A stretch of DNA of 32,334 nt from Microbacterium sp. (GCA_031277885.1 JAITLM010000028.1:1-32334), one strand, 5' to 3'; counted from the stretch's first letter, positions 16,501 through 24,345 are shown. Numbers and translations are program-made. Notes: generated by a model not told the origin, from the letters alone.

Positions 16501-18529
16501 GAACAAGGTCGCGAAGCAGCTGCGCGACGGCGACGCCTCCAACGGCGAGGCCGACGTGATCATCCTGCTCGTGCACGAGGGCGCGACCACGACCGACGTG
16601 GCCAGCATCACCCCCGAGTCGCGGCTGGGCGAGATCGTGAACGGCGTCTCGAAGGACGTCAACGCGATCGTCTCGGCGCACACGCACCTCGCGTACAACC
16701 ACGTGATCGACGGCCGTCCGGTGGTCTCCGCCGGGCAGTACGGCGAGAACCTGGGCCTGATGGACATCAAGGTCGACCCGACGAGCAAGAAGCTGCTCTC
16801 GATCACCAACGAGATCAAGCCGCTCACGGTGGGCGGCAAGCCCGCCTTCCCGGCCGACCCGAAGGTGCAGGCGATCGTCGACGCCGCCAAGGCGAAGGCC
16901 GCGGAGCTGGGGTCGGTCAAGCTCGGCGACATCACCGCCGACTTCAACCGCGCCCGGCAGAGCGATGGCAAGACGGAGAACCGCGGTGGCGAGTCCACCC
17001 TGGGCAACTTCGTCGCCGACGTGCAGAAGTGGTCGACCGGCGCGGACTTCGCGGTCATGAACCCGGGCGGTCTGCGTGCCAACCTCACCTACGCGTCGAG
17101 CGGCGCGGGGGATGCGGACGGCAGCGTGAGCTACAAGGAGGCCGCGACCGTGCAGCCCTTCGCCAACACGCTCATGACGGTGAAGCTCACCGGAGCGCAG
17201 GTGAAGCAGGTGCTCGAGCAGCAGTGGCAGCCCGCGGGATCGGCGCGTCCGTTCCTCAAGCTCGGCGTCTCCAAGGAGCTGACCTACACGTACGACCCGG
17301 CCGCTGCGGCGGGTGCGCACATCACGGGCATCCTCGTGAACGGCGCGCCGATCGATCCGGCCGCGACCTACACCGTGGGCGCGAACGCCTTCCTCGCGGC
17401 AGGCGGCGACGCGTTCACCGCGTTCCAGCAGGGCACCGACAAGAAGGACACCGGCAAGGTGGACCTGCAGTCGATGGTCGACTGGTTCGCGGCGAACAAG
17501 ACGGCATCCCCTGACCTCGCCCAGCGCGCGGTCGGCACGGTGCTCTCCGCCCCCGCCGACGCGGCCGGCTACAAGGCAGGGGAGAGCGTCACGCTGAACC
17601 TCAGCTCGCTCGCGTTCACCGCGGGGGAGAAGGCGCCCGGTGACGTCACGGTCTCGCTCGGCGGCAAGGACCTGGCCACCGCGCCGGTGAACCCGGCCAT
17701 GACCCTGGACGCCTTCGACGAGGCGGGCACGGCCACGCTGACGTTCACGATTCCCGAGGGCGTGACGGGCGCGCAGGCGCTGCACGTCTCGGTCGCCGGC
17801 ACCGGCACCGCGGTGCAGCTGCCGATCACGGTCGCCGGATCCGACACCGGATCCTTCAACGGCACCGTCTCGGTCGGCGCGGCCAAAGTCCTCGCGGGCG
17901 AGAAGCTGACGCTGACCGGCCAGGCCTTCGAGCCCGGCGAGACGCTGACGCTGCAGCTGCGCGAGCAGGGCAAGAAGGGCACGGTCATCGACCTCGGCAC
18001 CGTCAAGGTCGGCGGCGACGGCTCGTTCTCCGTGTCGCCGGTGGTGCCGCGCTCGACCAAGGGCGGCGACTACCTCGTCGCCGCGACCCAGGCCGACGGC
18101 GACGAGGCGACCGCCGCCGTCACCGTGGTCCGCGGGAAGGGCCAGCTCAAGCTCGGCTCCTCCTCGGTCGCCGCGGGCGGCAGCATCACGATCGCGGGCT
18201 CGGGTCTCGATGAGAACCAGGCCGTCGCGCTCGAGCTGCACTCCACCCCGGTCTCCCTGGGATCTGTGACGACCGACGCGGACGGCGCGTTCTCGGCGAC
18301 CGTCACGATCCCCGCGGGCACCACTCCCGGAGAGCACCACGTGGTGGCGATCCTGGCGGACGGCTCCCAGATCACCGCGGCGATCACCGTCGCCGCGGCG
18401 GGATCCGCGGCCGGCGGCGGTCTCGCGCTGACCGGTGCGGACTCGGGCTCGTTCCTGCTCCTCGCCGCGGTGCTGCTCGCACTCGGCCTGGGCCTGATCG
18501 TGGCCCGTCGTCGCCTGCGCGCGGAGTGA
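13508..18529 (+). CDS. Secreted, wall-anchored ExeM/NucH-type nuclease fused to UshA-type 5'-nucleotidase
   Basis: 1673 residues. In order: a signal peptide with cleavage after AVPAFA (residue 46); a lamin-tail-like domain (about 50-190, VVINEAYLSGG, FVELYNP); a P/T linker (about 235-255); an OB-fold-like region (to about 400); an endonuclease/exonuclease/phosphatase domain (FNVYNF from 534, GDFNAYG with Asp735, SSDHDP with His823); a metallophosphatase (NDFHG from 845, AAGD, GNHEFD with Asn917-His918, SAHTH); a 5'-nucleotidase C-terminal domain (GNFVADV, MNPGGLRANL); beta-rich repeats; then LALTG (1639-1643), a hydrophobic helix and RRRLRAE. LAxTG is the class E sortase signal. The enzyme probably degrades extracellular DNA and dephosphorylates the nucleotides. 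ATG 13508 has GGAGG eight bases upstream. Confidence 0.93.
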   Translation: MKSVPDEGHRMVPSSFRRRGARLGALAATTVAALSFGCLAAVPAFADTTGTGVVINEAYLSGGSAGAAYTNKFVELYNPTHAAVALDGLSLQYRSATGTGNSSGTVPLSGTIAAGGYYLIQGGSNGTNGAALPTPDATSSLNPSGSSGTIALVKGAAAISLPTGSVTGNTDVIDLLGYGTSNTFEGAAATAPAGNTDVKSLNRTNGADTDSNSADFTLSATLTPKNTSAAAEFPTDPGTDPEPTPTPTPTDTQAPGEAKTIAEVQGTTDTSPFVDQTVTVQGIVTGDYRTGGYKGISIQTEGTGGDVKTDGASDGIFVYLNALAPSVARGDLVSVTGKVSEYFGQTQINPAAVGDVSVVKAGVGVPQPVALPDSVRGAGREAYENMLVAPTGTYKLASSHQLYNYGALWLNAGDKLNVKATELARPGADADAITAANRANRILLDDGWSSQIGKGGHTGGQPYFTKDTVVRNGDTVNFPAEGEVLQYGFDDWRLQPVVPISGTSDASHKPTFGSENPRPAAPPVVGGDVKVASFNVYNFFTTLSSQDANARGAKTDAQFQIQRSKIVSAISGLGADVVGLMEVENGPKFGLALDAPLKNLVQGLNDAAGSEVWDYVRTPAALNDPSITDAITTAIIYKKASVTLKGDASTIIDETVFGNAREPIAQTFQTAQGRVLSVVTTHLKSKSPPQNAGPEPADGQGFFNADRVAQAKAELAFAQKVQKDSGSDDVFLVGDFNAYGKEDPIDVFTQAGWTDVEPTHAAGQYTYSFDGELGSLDHVIASPSAAKAITGAGVWNINSPEWSDRGYAFAATEAGTPYRSSDHDPILVGVKGAADPIDINVATINDFHGRIEADGAAAGAAVLAGAVEQIRAQNPNTIFAAAGDLIGASTFTSFIQQDNPTIDALNAAGLDVSAAGNHEFDQGYADLRDRVEKRADWTYLSSNVFLTATGEPALTPAWVKDIKGVKVGFIGAVTEDLPTLVSPDGMKGLEVRSIPESVNKVAKQLRDGDASNGEADVIILLVHEGATTTDVASITPESRLGEIVNGVSKDVNAIVSAHTHLAYNHVIDGRPVVSAGQYGENLGLMDIKVDPTSKKLLSITNEIKPLTVGGKPAFPADPKVQAIVDAAKAKAAELGSVKLGDITADFNRARQSDGKTENRGGESTLGNFVADVQKWSTGADFAVMNPGGLRANLTYASSGAGDADGSVSYKEAATVQPFANTLMTVKLTGAQVKQVLEQQWQPAGSARPFLKLGVSKELTYTYDPAAAAGAHITGILVNGAPIDPAATYTVGANAFLAAGGDAFTAFQQGTDKKDTGKVDLQSMVDWFAANKTASPDLAQRAVGTVLSAPADAAGYKAGESVTLNLSSLAFTAGEKAPGDVTVSLGGKDLATAPVNPAMTLDAFDEAGTATLTFTIPEGVTGAQALHVSVAGTGTAVQLPITVAGSDTGSFNGTVSVGAAKVLAGEKLTLTGQAFEPGETLTLQLREQGKKGTVIDLGTVKVGGDGSFSVSPVVPRSTKGGDYLVAATQADGDEATAAVTVVRGKGQLKLGSSSVAAGGSITIAGSGLDENQAVALELHSTPVSLGSVTTDADGAFSATVTIPAGTTPGEHHVVAILADGSQITAAITVAAAGSAAGGGLALTGADSGSFLLLAAVLLALGLGLIVARRRLRAE

Positions 18530-18548
18530 TCCTCCCGCGCTGACCTGC

Positions 18549-18582
18549 GAAGGCCGTCGGATCCCCGGATCCGGCGGCCTTC
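18549..18582 (+). terminator. Terminator after the nuclease/nucleotidase gene
   Basis: The 16-base arms 18549-18564 (GAAGGCCGTCGGATCC) and 18567-18582 (GGATCCGGCGGCCTTC) pair with one G-T wobble, followed by GTCGTTTC. The core matches the other terminators in the window. Confidence 0.88.
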
Positions 18583-18622
18583 GTCGTTTCGGGGCCCGGG
18601 AATCGCGCACAGGTCGGGCGCC

Positions 18623-18628
18623 TAGAAT
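18623..18628 (+). promoter_or_regulatory. DUF3817-guaA -10 element (TAGAAT), leaderless geometry
   Basis: TAGAAT ends six bases before the ATG at 18635 and no ribosome binding site is visible. It probably drives both the DUF3817 gene and guaA. Confidence 0.7.
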
Positions 18629-18634
18629 GAATGC

Positions 18635-19120
18635 ATGCCCGAACCGAAAGCCGCGAGCTTCCCGGCCATCCGCGGGGCGCTGAAGTTCTATCAGATCGCG
18701 TCTGTGATCACCGGCGTCATGCTCCTGCTCCTGGTCACGGAGATGGTCCTCAAGTACACCCCGATCCACCTCGAGCTCTTCGCGGGCGGATCCGGCGGCT
18801 TCCTCTGGTTCGCTCCGGTCGTCGAGGGGCTGCACGGCGGACTCGAGTCCACGGGCAACGGCCTGAACCTCTCGATGGGCATCCTGGTCGCGCACGGCTG
18901 GTTCTACGTCGTGTACCTCTTCGCCTGCTTCCGGGTGTGGAGCCTGATGCGCTGGCCGTTCCTCCGCTTCATCATGCTCGCCCTCGGCGGCGTCGTGCCG
19001 TTCCTCTCCTTCATCATGGAGACCCGCGTCGCCCGTGAGGTGAAGGCGTACCTCGCCGCCCGCGAAGCGTCGTCCGATCAGACCTCCTCGACCACTCCCG
19101 CCACGGAAGGTGCCCGTTGA
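18635..19120 (+). CDS. DUF3817 family integral membrane protein
   Basis: 161 residues with an N-terminal [20 protein letters not shown] helix, a loop (LKYTP) and, after a glycine-rich stretch, two or three further helices ([40 protein letters not shown]). The pattern LKYxP, then HGWFYVVYL, then FIMETR is typical of DUF3817. The biochemical role is unknown. The C-terminal 25 residues are polar and T/S-rich. The stop overlaps the TTG start of guaA (TTGA), so the two are translationally coupled. In my knowledge this gene is often next to guaA in Microbacteriaceae, which suggests a link to guanine nucleotide supply but does not define it. ATG 18635 is supported by the leaderless -10. Confidence 0.9.
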   Translation: MPEPKAASFPAIRGALKFYQIASVITGVMLLLLVTEMVLKYTPIHLELFAGGSGGFLWFAPVVEGLHGGLESTGNGLNLSMGILVAHGWFYVVYLFACFRVWSLMRWPFLRFIMLALGGVVPFLSFIMETRVAREVKAYLAAREASSDQTSSTTPATEGAR

Positions 19121-20703
19121 CCGACAACACTCCCGACACCGAGCAGCGCCCCGCCCTCGTCGTCGACTTCGGTGCGCAGTACGCGCAGCTGATCGCCCGC
19201 CGCGTCCGCGAGGCCGGCGTCTACAGCGAGATCGTGCCGCACACCGCGACCGCCGCCGAGATCGCGGCGAAGAACCCGGTCGCCCTGATCCTCTCCGGCG
19301 GTCCGTCCTCGGTCTACGAGGAGGGCGCGCCGCAGCTCGACCCGGCCGTGTTCGAGCTCGGGGTGCCGACGCTGGGCATCTGCTACGGCTTCCAGTACAT
19401 GGCTCGCACGCTCGGCGGCGAGGTCGCGAACACGGGCCTGCGCGAGTACGGCGCGACGGATGCGATGATCCCGGTCAACGACTCCACGCTGCTGGGCGGC
19501 CAGCCCGCCGAGCAGAACGTGTGGATGAGCCACGGCGATCAGGTCGCCCGCGCTCCTGAGGGCTTCGAGGTGCTCGCCTCCACCGGATCCACCAAGGTCG
19601 CCGCGTTCGCGGACGAGGAGCGCAAGCTCTACGGCGTGCAGTGGCACCCCGAGGTCAAGCACTCCGACCACGGCCAGGAGATCATCGAGAACTTCCTGCA
19701 CAAGGGTGCGGGCCTCCCGGCCGACTGGAACAGCGACAACGTCATCGCCGAGCAGGTCGAGCGGATCCGCGCGCAGGTCGGCGACGCCCGCGTGATTTCC
19801 GCGATGTCCGGCGGCGTCGACTCCGCCGTCTCCACGGCGCTCGTGCACCGGGCGATCGGCGACCAGCTCACCGCGGTCTTCGTCGACCACGGCCTGCTCC
19901 GCAAGGGCGAGCGCGAGCAGGTCGAGCGCGACTTCGTCGCGGCGACCGGCGTGCGCCTGATCACCGTCGACGCGGAGGACACCTTCCTCGGCCACCTCGC
20001 CGGGGTGACGGATCCGGAGACCAAGCGCAAGATCATCGGCCGCGAGTTCATCCGCGCCTTCGAGCAGGTGCAGCGCGACCTCGTCGAGGAGGCCAAGGCC
20101 TCGGGGGAGAAGGTCAAGTTCCTCGTGCAGGGCACGCTGTACCCCGATGTCGTCGAGTCCGGCGGCGGCGCGGGCACCGCGAACATCAAGTCGCACCACA
20201 ACGTGGGCGGCCTGCCCGACGACCTCGACTTCGACCTCATCGAGCCGCTGCGCACCCTGTTCAAGGACGAGGTGCGCGCGATCGGCCGTGAGCTCGGGAT
20301 CCCCGAGGCGATCGTCGGACGTCAGCCGTTCCCCGGACCCGGCCTCGGGATCCGCATCATCGGCGAGGTCAACCGCGAACGCCTCGACATCCTGCGCGAG
20401 GCCGATGCGATCGCCCGTGAGGAGCTGACGCTCGCCGGTCTCGACCAGACCATCTGGCAGTGCCCGGTCGTGCTGCTCGCCGACGTGCGCTCCGTGGGCG
20501 TGCAGGGCGATGGCCGCACCTACGGCCACCCGGTCGTGCTGCGCCCCGTCTCGTCCGAGGACGCGATGACCGCCGACTGGACCCGCCTGCCGTACGACGT
20601 GCTCGCGAAGATCTCGAACCGCATCACGAACGAGGTGCGCGAGGTCAACCGCGTGGTGCTCGACGTGACCTCCAAGCCGCCGGCAACCATCGAGTGGGAG
20701 TGA
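19117..20703 (+). CDS. guaA: GMP synthase (glutamine-hydrolysing)
   Basis: 528 residues, full length. It converts XMP to GMP with ATP and glutamine. The N-terminal class I glutaminase domain has the nucleophile Cys89 in LGICYGFQ and the His177/Glu179 pair in QWHPEV. The ATP-pyrophosphatase domain starts at about 215 with the P-loop SGGVDS (231-236). The C-terminal dimerisation domain contains [14 protein letters not shown] and ends in the invariant PPATIEWE. The start is TTG 19117, with GGAAGG six bases upstream (19105-19110), overlapping the DUF3817 stop. The TTG start may hold expression down relative to its partner gene. It converges on the alkylation repair gene across a 30-bp hairpin. 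Confidence 0.98.
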   Translation: MTDNTPDTEQRPALVVDFGAQYAQLIARRVREAGVYSEIVPHTATAAEIAAKNPVALILSGGPSSVYEEGAPQLDPAVFELGVPTLGICYGFQYMARTLGGEVANTGLREYGATDAMIPVNDSTLLGGQPAEQNVWMSHGDQVARAPEGFEVLASTGSTKVAAFADEERKLYGVQWHPEVKHSDHGQEIIENFLHKGAGLPADWNSDNVIAEQVERIRAQVGDARVISAMSGGVDSAVSTALVHRAIGDQLTAVFVDHGLLRKGEREQVERDFVAATGVRLITVDAEDTFLGHLAGVTDPETKRKIIGREFIRAFEQVQRDLVEEAKASGEKVKFLVQGTLYPDVVESGGGAGTANIKSHHNVGGLPDDLDFDLIEPLRTLFKDEVRAIGRELGIPEAIVGRQPFPGPGLGIRIIGEVNRERLDILREADAIAREELTLAGLDQTIWQCPVVLLADVRSVGVQGDGRTYGHPVVLRPVSSEDAMTADWTRLPYDVLAKISNRITNEVREVNRVVLDVTSKPPATIEWE

Positions 20704-20728
20704 CCCCGAAGCCCCCGCTCCGCTGACG

Positions 20729-20797
20729 GCGAGACTCCAACTGGGCGACGAGAATGCGGTTGTGAAGCGCATTCTCGTCGCCCAGTTGCAGTTTCGC
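20729..20797. repeat. Very long hairpin between convergent genes (30-bp stem, 9-base loop)
   Basis: The arms 20729-20758 and 20768-20797 pair over 30 bp with one mismatch and one G-T wobble. The inner 20 bp are perfect (AACTGGGCGACGAGAATGCG, 20739-20758, with its complement 20768-20787). The loop is GTTGTGAAG. It lies between the guaA stop (20703) and the alkylation repair stop (20823), so it can terminate both. There is no T tract, and the stem is much longer than the ordinary terminators here. Confidence 0.92.
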
Positions 20798-20822
20798 GGA
20801 CAGAAGGGGAGGGTGAGCCGGG

Positions 20823-21497
20823 TCAGCCGAGGTGCTTGAGCGCCTCGCGGCGGCTCAGCGGGGAGAGGGCGGGGTGGGCGTCGACGAACGCGCGCACCCA
20901 CTCCGGGTCGGTGCGCGCGAAGTCCCGCAGCGCCCAGCCGATCGCCTTGCGGATGAAGAACTCCCGATCCGCGATGTTCGGCTCGATCGCGTCGGCGAGC
21001 AGCGCGCGATCGGTCGCGCCCTTGCGCTGCAGCTGCGCGATGATCGCGACCCGGCGGATCCAGAAGTCCTCGTCATCGGCCCAGACCCGCAGCTCGACGG
21101 CCAGTTCGGCGGGATGCGCGTCGAGGAGATCCGCGAGACGGTGCGCGACCTCGTCGACGTGGTCCCACCAGGCCCCCGTGCGGACCATCTCCTCGTGCAC
21201 GTCCAGCATGTCCAGCCGCCCGCGCAGCGGCCGCAGCGCCATCAGCGCCTGTGCGGCATAGCGCTCCTCGCGGTACTCGGCCGCGCGCCACAGCCCGAGC
21301 GCGGCGTCGCGCAGCTCATCCGCGTCCGCGACCCCGCGCGCAGCCTCCCGGGTGAGCCGCCGGACGTCGGGCACGCGCACGCCGAGGAACGGCATGGCCG
21401 ACTTCATGTACGCCTGCTGGCCGGGGGCGAGTGCGGGATCCGCGGCGTCGCGCAGCACCTCTCGGACGGCGGCGGCGAGGGGCGAGGAGGAGGTCAC
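20823..21497 (-). CDS. AlkD-like DNA alkylation repair protein (HEAT-like repeats)
   Basis: 224 residues, the usual length. The N-terminal MKSAMPFLGVRVPDVR is the family signature, followed by helical HEAT-like repeats: GLWRAAEYREERYAAQALM, TGAWWDHVDEVAHRL, DDEDFWIRRVAIIAQL, DREFFIRKAIGWALRDFART. The WWDHVD segment carries the tryptophans and aspartate that line the DNA-binding cleft in AlkD. The likely role is removal of alkylated purines (N3/N7 adducts) from DNA. GTG 21497 is chosen because TACACT lies six bases upstream on the same strand and no ribosome binding site is present. It is monocistronic and converges on guaA. Confidence 0.9.
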   Translation of the reverse strand: MTSSSPLAAAVREVLRDAADPALAPGQQAYMKSAMPFLGVRVPDVRRLTREAARGVADADELRDAALGLWRAAEYREERYAAQALMALRPLRGRLDMLDVHEEMVRTGAWWDHVDEVAHRLADLLDAHPAELAVELRVWADDEDFWIRRVAIIAQLQRKGATDRALLADAIEPNIADREFFIRKAIGWALRDFARTDPEWVRAFVDAHPALSPLSRREALKHLG

Positions 21498-21503
21498 ATC
21501 AGC

Positions 21504-21509
21504 AGTGTA
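21504..21509 (-). promoter_or_regulatory. Alkylation repair gene -10 element (TACACT), leaderless geometry
   Basis: On the reverse strand, TACACT (21509-21504) ends six bases before the GTG at 21497. It is only about 30 bases from the ECF-type promoter firing the other way. Confidence 0.6.
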
Positions 21510-21537
21510 GGAATCTTTCGGAGAATCTTCGACGGAC

Positions 21538-21564
21538 TGTCGATCCGGCGTCTTCTCGTTCGAC
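21538..21564 (+). promoter_or_regulatory. ECF42-type promoter (TGTCGA-N17-CGAC)
   Basis: TGTCGA (21538-21543) and CGAC (21561-21564) are separated by 17 bases. As I recall, ECF42 target promoters are described with TGTCGA at -35 and CGA or CGT-like triplets at -10. The leader would be about 45 bases, ending with GAGGAGACAG before the ATG at 21615. It fits autoregulation by the sigma factor in this operon. Confidence 0.75.
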
Positions 21565-21614
21565 GTCTTGAGTGAGAGGGTCGAGACACGACCTGAGACG
21601 AGGAGACAGAGACC

Positions 21615-22040
21615 ATGAAGTTCATGCTGATCATGCGCGCGGACGAGCAGGGCGTGCGGGCGTACGAGGACATGCCGTTCGAAGAGGTCATCGCGGCGAT
21701 GGGCCGGTACAACGAGTCGATGATCAAGGCGGGCGTGCTGCTCGCCGGCGAGGGGCTCACCGACGCGGCCGAGGGCTTCGTCGTCGACTTCTCCGCCGAG
21801 GCGCCGCTCGTGACCGACGGTCCCTACGGCGAGACCAAGGAGCTGTTCAACGGCTTCTGGATCATCGAGGTGTCCACGCGCGAGGAGGCCGCGGAGTGGG
21901 CCAAGCGCGCCCCGCTCGGCCCGGGCGCCTACCTCGAGGTGCGCCGCGTCACCGAGCTGGAGGACTTCCCGGCCGACAACGAGTGGATCCAGAAGGAGGC
22001 CGGCTGGCGCGAGGAGGCGGCCGCCCGCGCGGCCGAGTGA
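21615..22040 (+). CDS. DGPF/YCII-domain protein
   Basis: 141 residues. It begins MKFMLIMRADE, contains the DGPF-family signature TDGPYGETKELFNGFWIIE, and ends in a family-typical EVRRVTELEDFP. DGPF proteins are small dimeric alpha/beta-barrel proteins; they typically lie beside ECF42 sigma factor genes, and no reaction is established. The ATG is preceded by GAGGAGACAGAGACC, a good ribosome binding site. Five bases separate its stop from the sigma factor start, so the two form an operon. The role is probably as partner or target of the sigma factor. Confidence 0.93.
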   Translation: MKFMLIMRADEQGVRAYEDMPFEEVIAAMGRYNESMIKAGVLLAGEGLTDAAEGFVVDFSAEAPLVTDGPYGETKELFNGFWIIEVSTREEAAEWAKRAPLGPGAYLEVRRVTELEDFPADNEWIQKEAGWREEAAARAAE

Positions 22041-22045
22041 GGACC

Positions 22046-23320
22046 ATGCCGGGATCCGATTCCACGGCGACGGCGGGCTCCCCGACGGAGCGCGCCGTCG
22101 CCGCGGTGTGGCGCATCGAGTCGGCGCGCATCGTCGCGACCCTGACCCGCTTCACCGGCGACTTCGGCCTCGCGGAGGACCTCGCCCAGGACGCGCTCCT
22201 GGAGGCGCTCGCCCAGTGGCCGCGGGACGGCGTCCCGGCGAACCCCGCGGCCTGGCTGACGGCGGTCGCCAAGCGCCGTGCGATCGACGGCTGGCGGCGC
22301 AGGGAGCGCTACGACGATCGCCTCGCCGTGATCGCCCACGATCTCGCCCAGGAGCAGGACGACGCCCTGGACGCGCCGCCGTGGGATCCCGACGCGATCG
22401 ACGACGACGTGCTGAGGCTCGTCTTCATCGCCTGCCACCCCGTGCTGTCGCGCGAGGCTCGCGTGGCGCTCACGCTGCGCGTGGTCGGCGGTCTCACCAC
22501 GGAGCAGATCGCGCGCGCCTTCCTCGTGCCGACCGCGACCGTGCAGCAGCGCATCGTGCGCGCCAAGAAGACCCTCGCCGCGGCGAGGGCGCCCTTCGAG
22601 GTGCCGTCGCGGGAGGAGCTCCCGGCACGGCTCGGCGCCGTGCTCGGCGTGCTCTATCTCGTGTTCAACGAGGCGCACGCGGCGACGGCGGGGGAGGACC
22701 TGCTGCGCCCGGATCTGGGCCGGGAGGCGATCCGCCTCGCCAGGGTGCTCACGGCACTCCTGCCCGGCGAGCCCGATGTGCACGCGCTGCTCGCGCTCAT
22801 GGAGCTCACGGCCGCCCGTTTCCCTGCGCGCGTCGACGCGCACGGGGATCCGGTGCTCCTCGCGGATCAGGACCGCCGGCTGTGGGACCGCGGCAGGATC
22901 GCGCGCGGGCGCGCCGCCCTGGCCCGCGCGGACGGGTTCGGACGGGGGCGCGGTGCGTATGCACTGCAAGCCGCGATCGCCGAATGCCATGCGGTCGCGC
23001 CCTCGGTCGAGGAGACCGACTGGGCCACGATCGTGCTGCTGTACGAGGCGCTCGGCCGGATCGCGCCGTCGCCGGTCGTGGAGCTCAATCGCGCCGCCGC
23101 CGTCGCGATGGCCACGGGGCCCGCCTCGGCGCTGCGCATCATCGACGCCCTCGTCGAAGGCGGTGCGCTGCGCGGATACCACCTGCTGCCCGCCACGCGC
23201 GGCGAGCTCCTGCTGCGACTCGGTCGCGAGGAGGAGGCACGTTCGGAGTTCGCGGTGGCCGCCGGCCTCGCCGGGAACGACCGCGAGCGCGCACTCCTCG
23301 AGCAGAAGGCGCGCGGCTGA
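22046..23320 (+). CDS. ECF42-type RNA polymerase sigma factor with long C-terminal extension
   Basis: 424 residues. Sigma region 2 is at about 14-80 (ARIVATLTRFTGDFGLAEDL, AVAKRRAIDGWRRRERYDD). Region 4 is at about 118-180 (VALTLRVVGGLTTEQIARAF with TATVQQRIVRAKKTL as the -35-recognising helices). The remaining 240 residues are the helical, TPR-like extension found in ECF42 (NEAHAATAGEDLLRPDLGREAIRLARV cited by FNEAHAA and LGREAIRL; WATIVLLYEALGRI; LRLGREEEARSEF). Such extensions substitute for an anti-sigma factor as the likely sensing part, which fits the absence of any anti-sigma gene here. ATG 22046 has AGGA just upstream; a GTG at 22037 overlaps the previous stop and is an alternative. 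Confidence 0.93.
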   Translation: MPGSDSTATAGSPTERAVAAVWRIESARIVATLTRFTGDFGLAEDLAQDALLEALAQWPRDGVPANPAAWLTAVAKRRAIDGWRRRERYDDRLAVIAHDLAQEQDDALDAPPWDPDAIDDDVLRLVFIACHPVLSREARVALTLRVVGGLTTEQIARAFLVPTATVQQRIVRAKKTLAAARAPFEVPSREELPARLGAVLGVLYLVFNEAHAATAGEDLLRPDLGREAIRLARVLTALLPGEPDVHALLALMELTAARFPARVDAHGDPVLLADQDRRLWDRGRIARGRAALARADGFGRGRGAYALQAAIAECHAVAPSVEETDWATIVLLYEALGRIAPSPVVELNRAAAVAMATGPASALRIIDALVEGGALRGYHLLPATRGELLLRLGREEEARSEFAVAAGLAGNDRERALLEQKARG

Positions 23321-23343
23321 GCGGATCCGCCCGCACCGCGACG

Positions 23344-23377
23344 ACGAAGGCCGCCCTCCGAGGAGAGCGGCCTTCGT
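23344..23377. terminator. Bidirectional terminator between the sigma factor and Bax1 genes
   Basis: The perfect 11-bp stem ACGAAGGCCGC (23344-23354) and GCGGCCTTCGT (23367-23377) encloses a CCTC/GAGG-containing loop. It lies between converging stops (23320 and 23392) and shares the AAGGCC/GGCCTT core. Confidence 0.85.
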
Positions 23378-23391
23378 GCGTGGAGCCGTGG

Positions 23392-24345
23392 CTAGTTGGA
23401 TCTGGCGATCGCGATCATGCGCAGGATCTCGACGTACAGCCAGACGACGGTGACCATGATGCCGAAGCCGCCGAGCCAGCCGTAGACCCGCGGGGCGCCG
23501 TTGCGGACGCCCTGCTGGATCTGGTCGAAGTCCATCACGAGCGAGTAGGCCGCGAGGAAGACCACGAGCACGCCGATGATGAGGCCGAGCGGGATGCCGG
23601 CGACCTTGGCGCTGTAGAGGCCGAACATCATGTCCTGCGGCAGCACCTTGAAGAGCATGAGGCCGACGTTCAGCAGCGAGAAGACGAGGTAGCCGAGCAT
23701 CGCGATCATCACGATCTTGGTCATCTTCGCCGAGGCGCGGACCTTGCCGCTCGCGAACAGCGCCAGGGTGACCGCGACCACGGCGACGGTCGCGAGGCTG
23801 GCCTGCAGCACGATGCCGGGCCACATCACCTCGAAGTAGGCCGAGATGCCGCCGACGAAGAGACCCTCGAACGCCGCATAGGCGAAGATCAGCGCGGGGC
23901 GGACCTTCTTGCGCGACGTGAAGCTCACGATCATCGCGAGGACGAAGCCGCCGAGCGCGCCTACGAGCCACGGCCACAGCGCGATCTTGCTGATCGCGGC
24001 CGCACGCACGTACGGGTCGGTGGTGTCCGGCACCGCGGCGCCGCCGAGCGTGAAGAACCAGCCGACCACGGCGAAGACGAGCAGGATGCCGAACAGGCCC
24101 GCGGTCTTCCACACGGTGTCCTCGACGGTCATCCGGTTGGTCTCGATCGAGCCCGCGGGCGGAGCCGCGTACATCCCCTCGAGGTTGGCGTTCACGGCGG
24201 CCTGCTGCGCGGCGGCGAACTGCCCGGCGGGCGGCGGCGCGTACTGCCCGTTCTGGGCGCCCGCCTGCGGGCCTCCGGGATAGGTCGCGACGGCGCGCGG
24301 ATCCTTCTCCTTGAACGCCGGGTTGTTGAACGCGAAGTTGCTCAT
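23392..24345 (-). CDS. Bax inhibitor-1/YccA family membrane protein
   Basis: 317 residues. The first 75 are soluble and low-complexity (P, G, A, Q-rich; FAFNNPAFKEKDPRAV). Seven helices follow: GLFGILLVFAVVGWFFTLG, WPWLVGALGGFVLAMIVSF, PALIFAYAAFEGLFVGGIS, IVLQASLATVAVVAVTLALF, and three more, ending MVTVVWLYVEILRMIAIA. The AYAAFEGLFVGGIS helix and the F-D-Q region SLVMDFDQIQ are diagnostic of the family. Proton or calcium leak has been proposed for relatives; the bacterial role is uncertain. ATG 24345 has GTGAGG upstream. A -10 TATCGT (24392-24387 on this strand) gives a leader of about 35 bases. Confidence 0.93.
   Translation of the reverse strand: MSNFAFNNPAFKEKDPRAVATYPGGPQAGAQNGQYAPPPAGQFAAAQQAAVNANLEGMYAAPPAGSIETNRMTVEDTVWKTAGLFGILLVFAVVGWFFTLGGAAVPDTTDPYVRAAAISKIALWPWLVGALGGFVLAMIVSFTSRKKVRPALIFAYAAFEGLFVGGISAYFEVMWPGIVLQASLATVAVVAVTLALFASGKVRASAKMTKIVMIAMLGYLVFSLLNVGLMLFKVLPQDMMFGLYSAKVAGIPLGLIIGVLVVFLAAYSLVMDFDQIQQGVRNGAPRVYGWLGGFGIMVTVVWLYVEILRMIAIARSN

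Noticed and set aside
13415..18895. A reverse-strand open frame of about 1826 codons opposite the nuclease gene
   Set aside because: It mirrors the third-position G/C bias of the forward gene, its product is R/G/D/V-rich low-complexity with no motif, and it crosses intergenic and terminator DNA.
21929..24112. Long reverse-strand frame across the sigma factor and Bax1 genes
   Set aside because: It overlaps two strongly supported genes, one in another frame of the same strand, and shows no domain.
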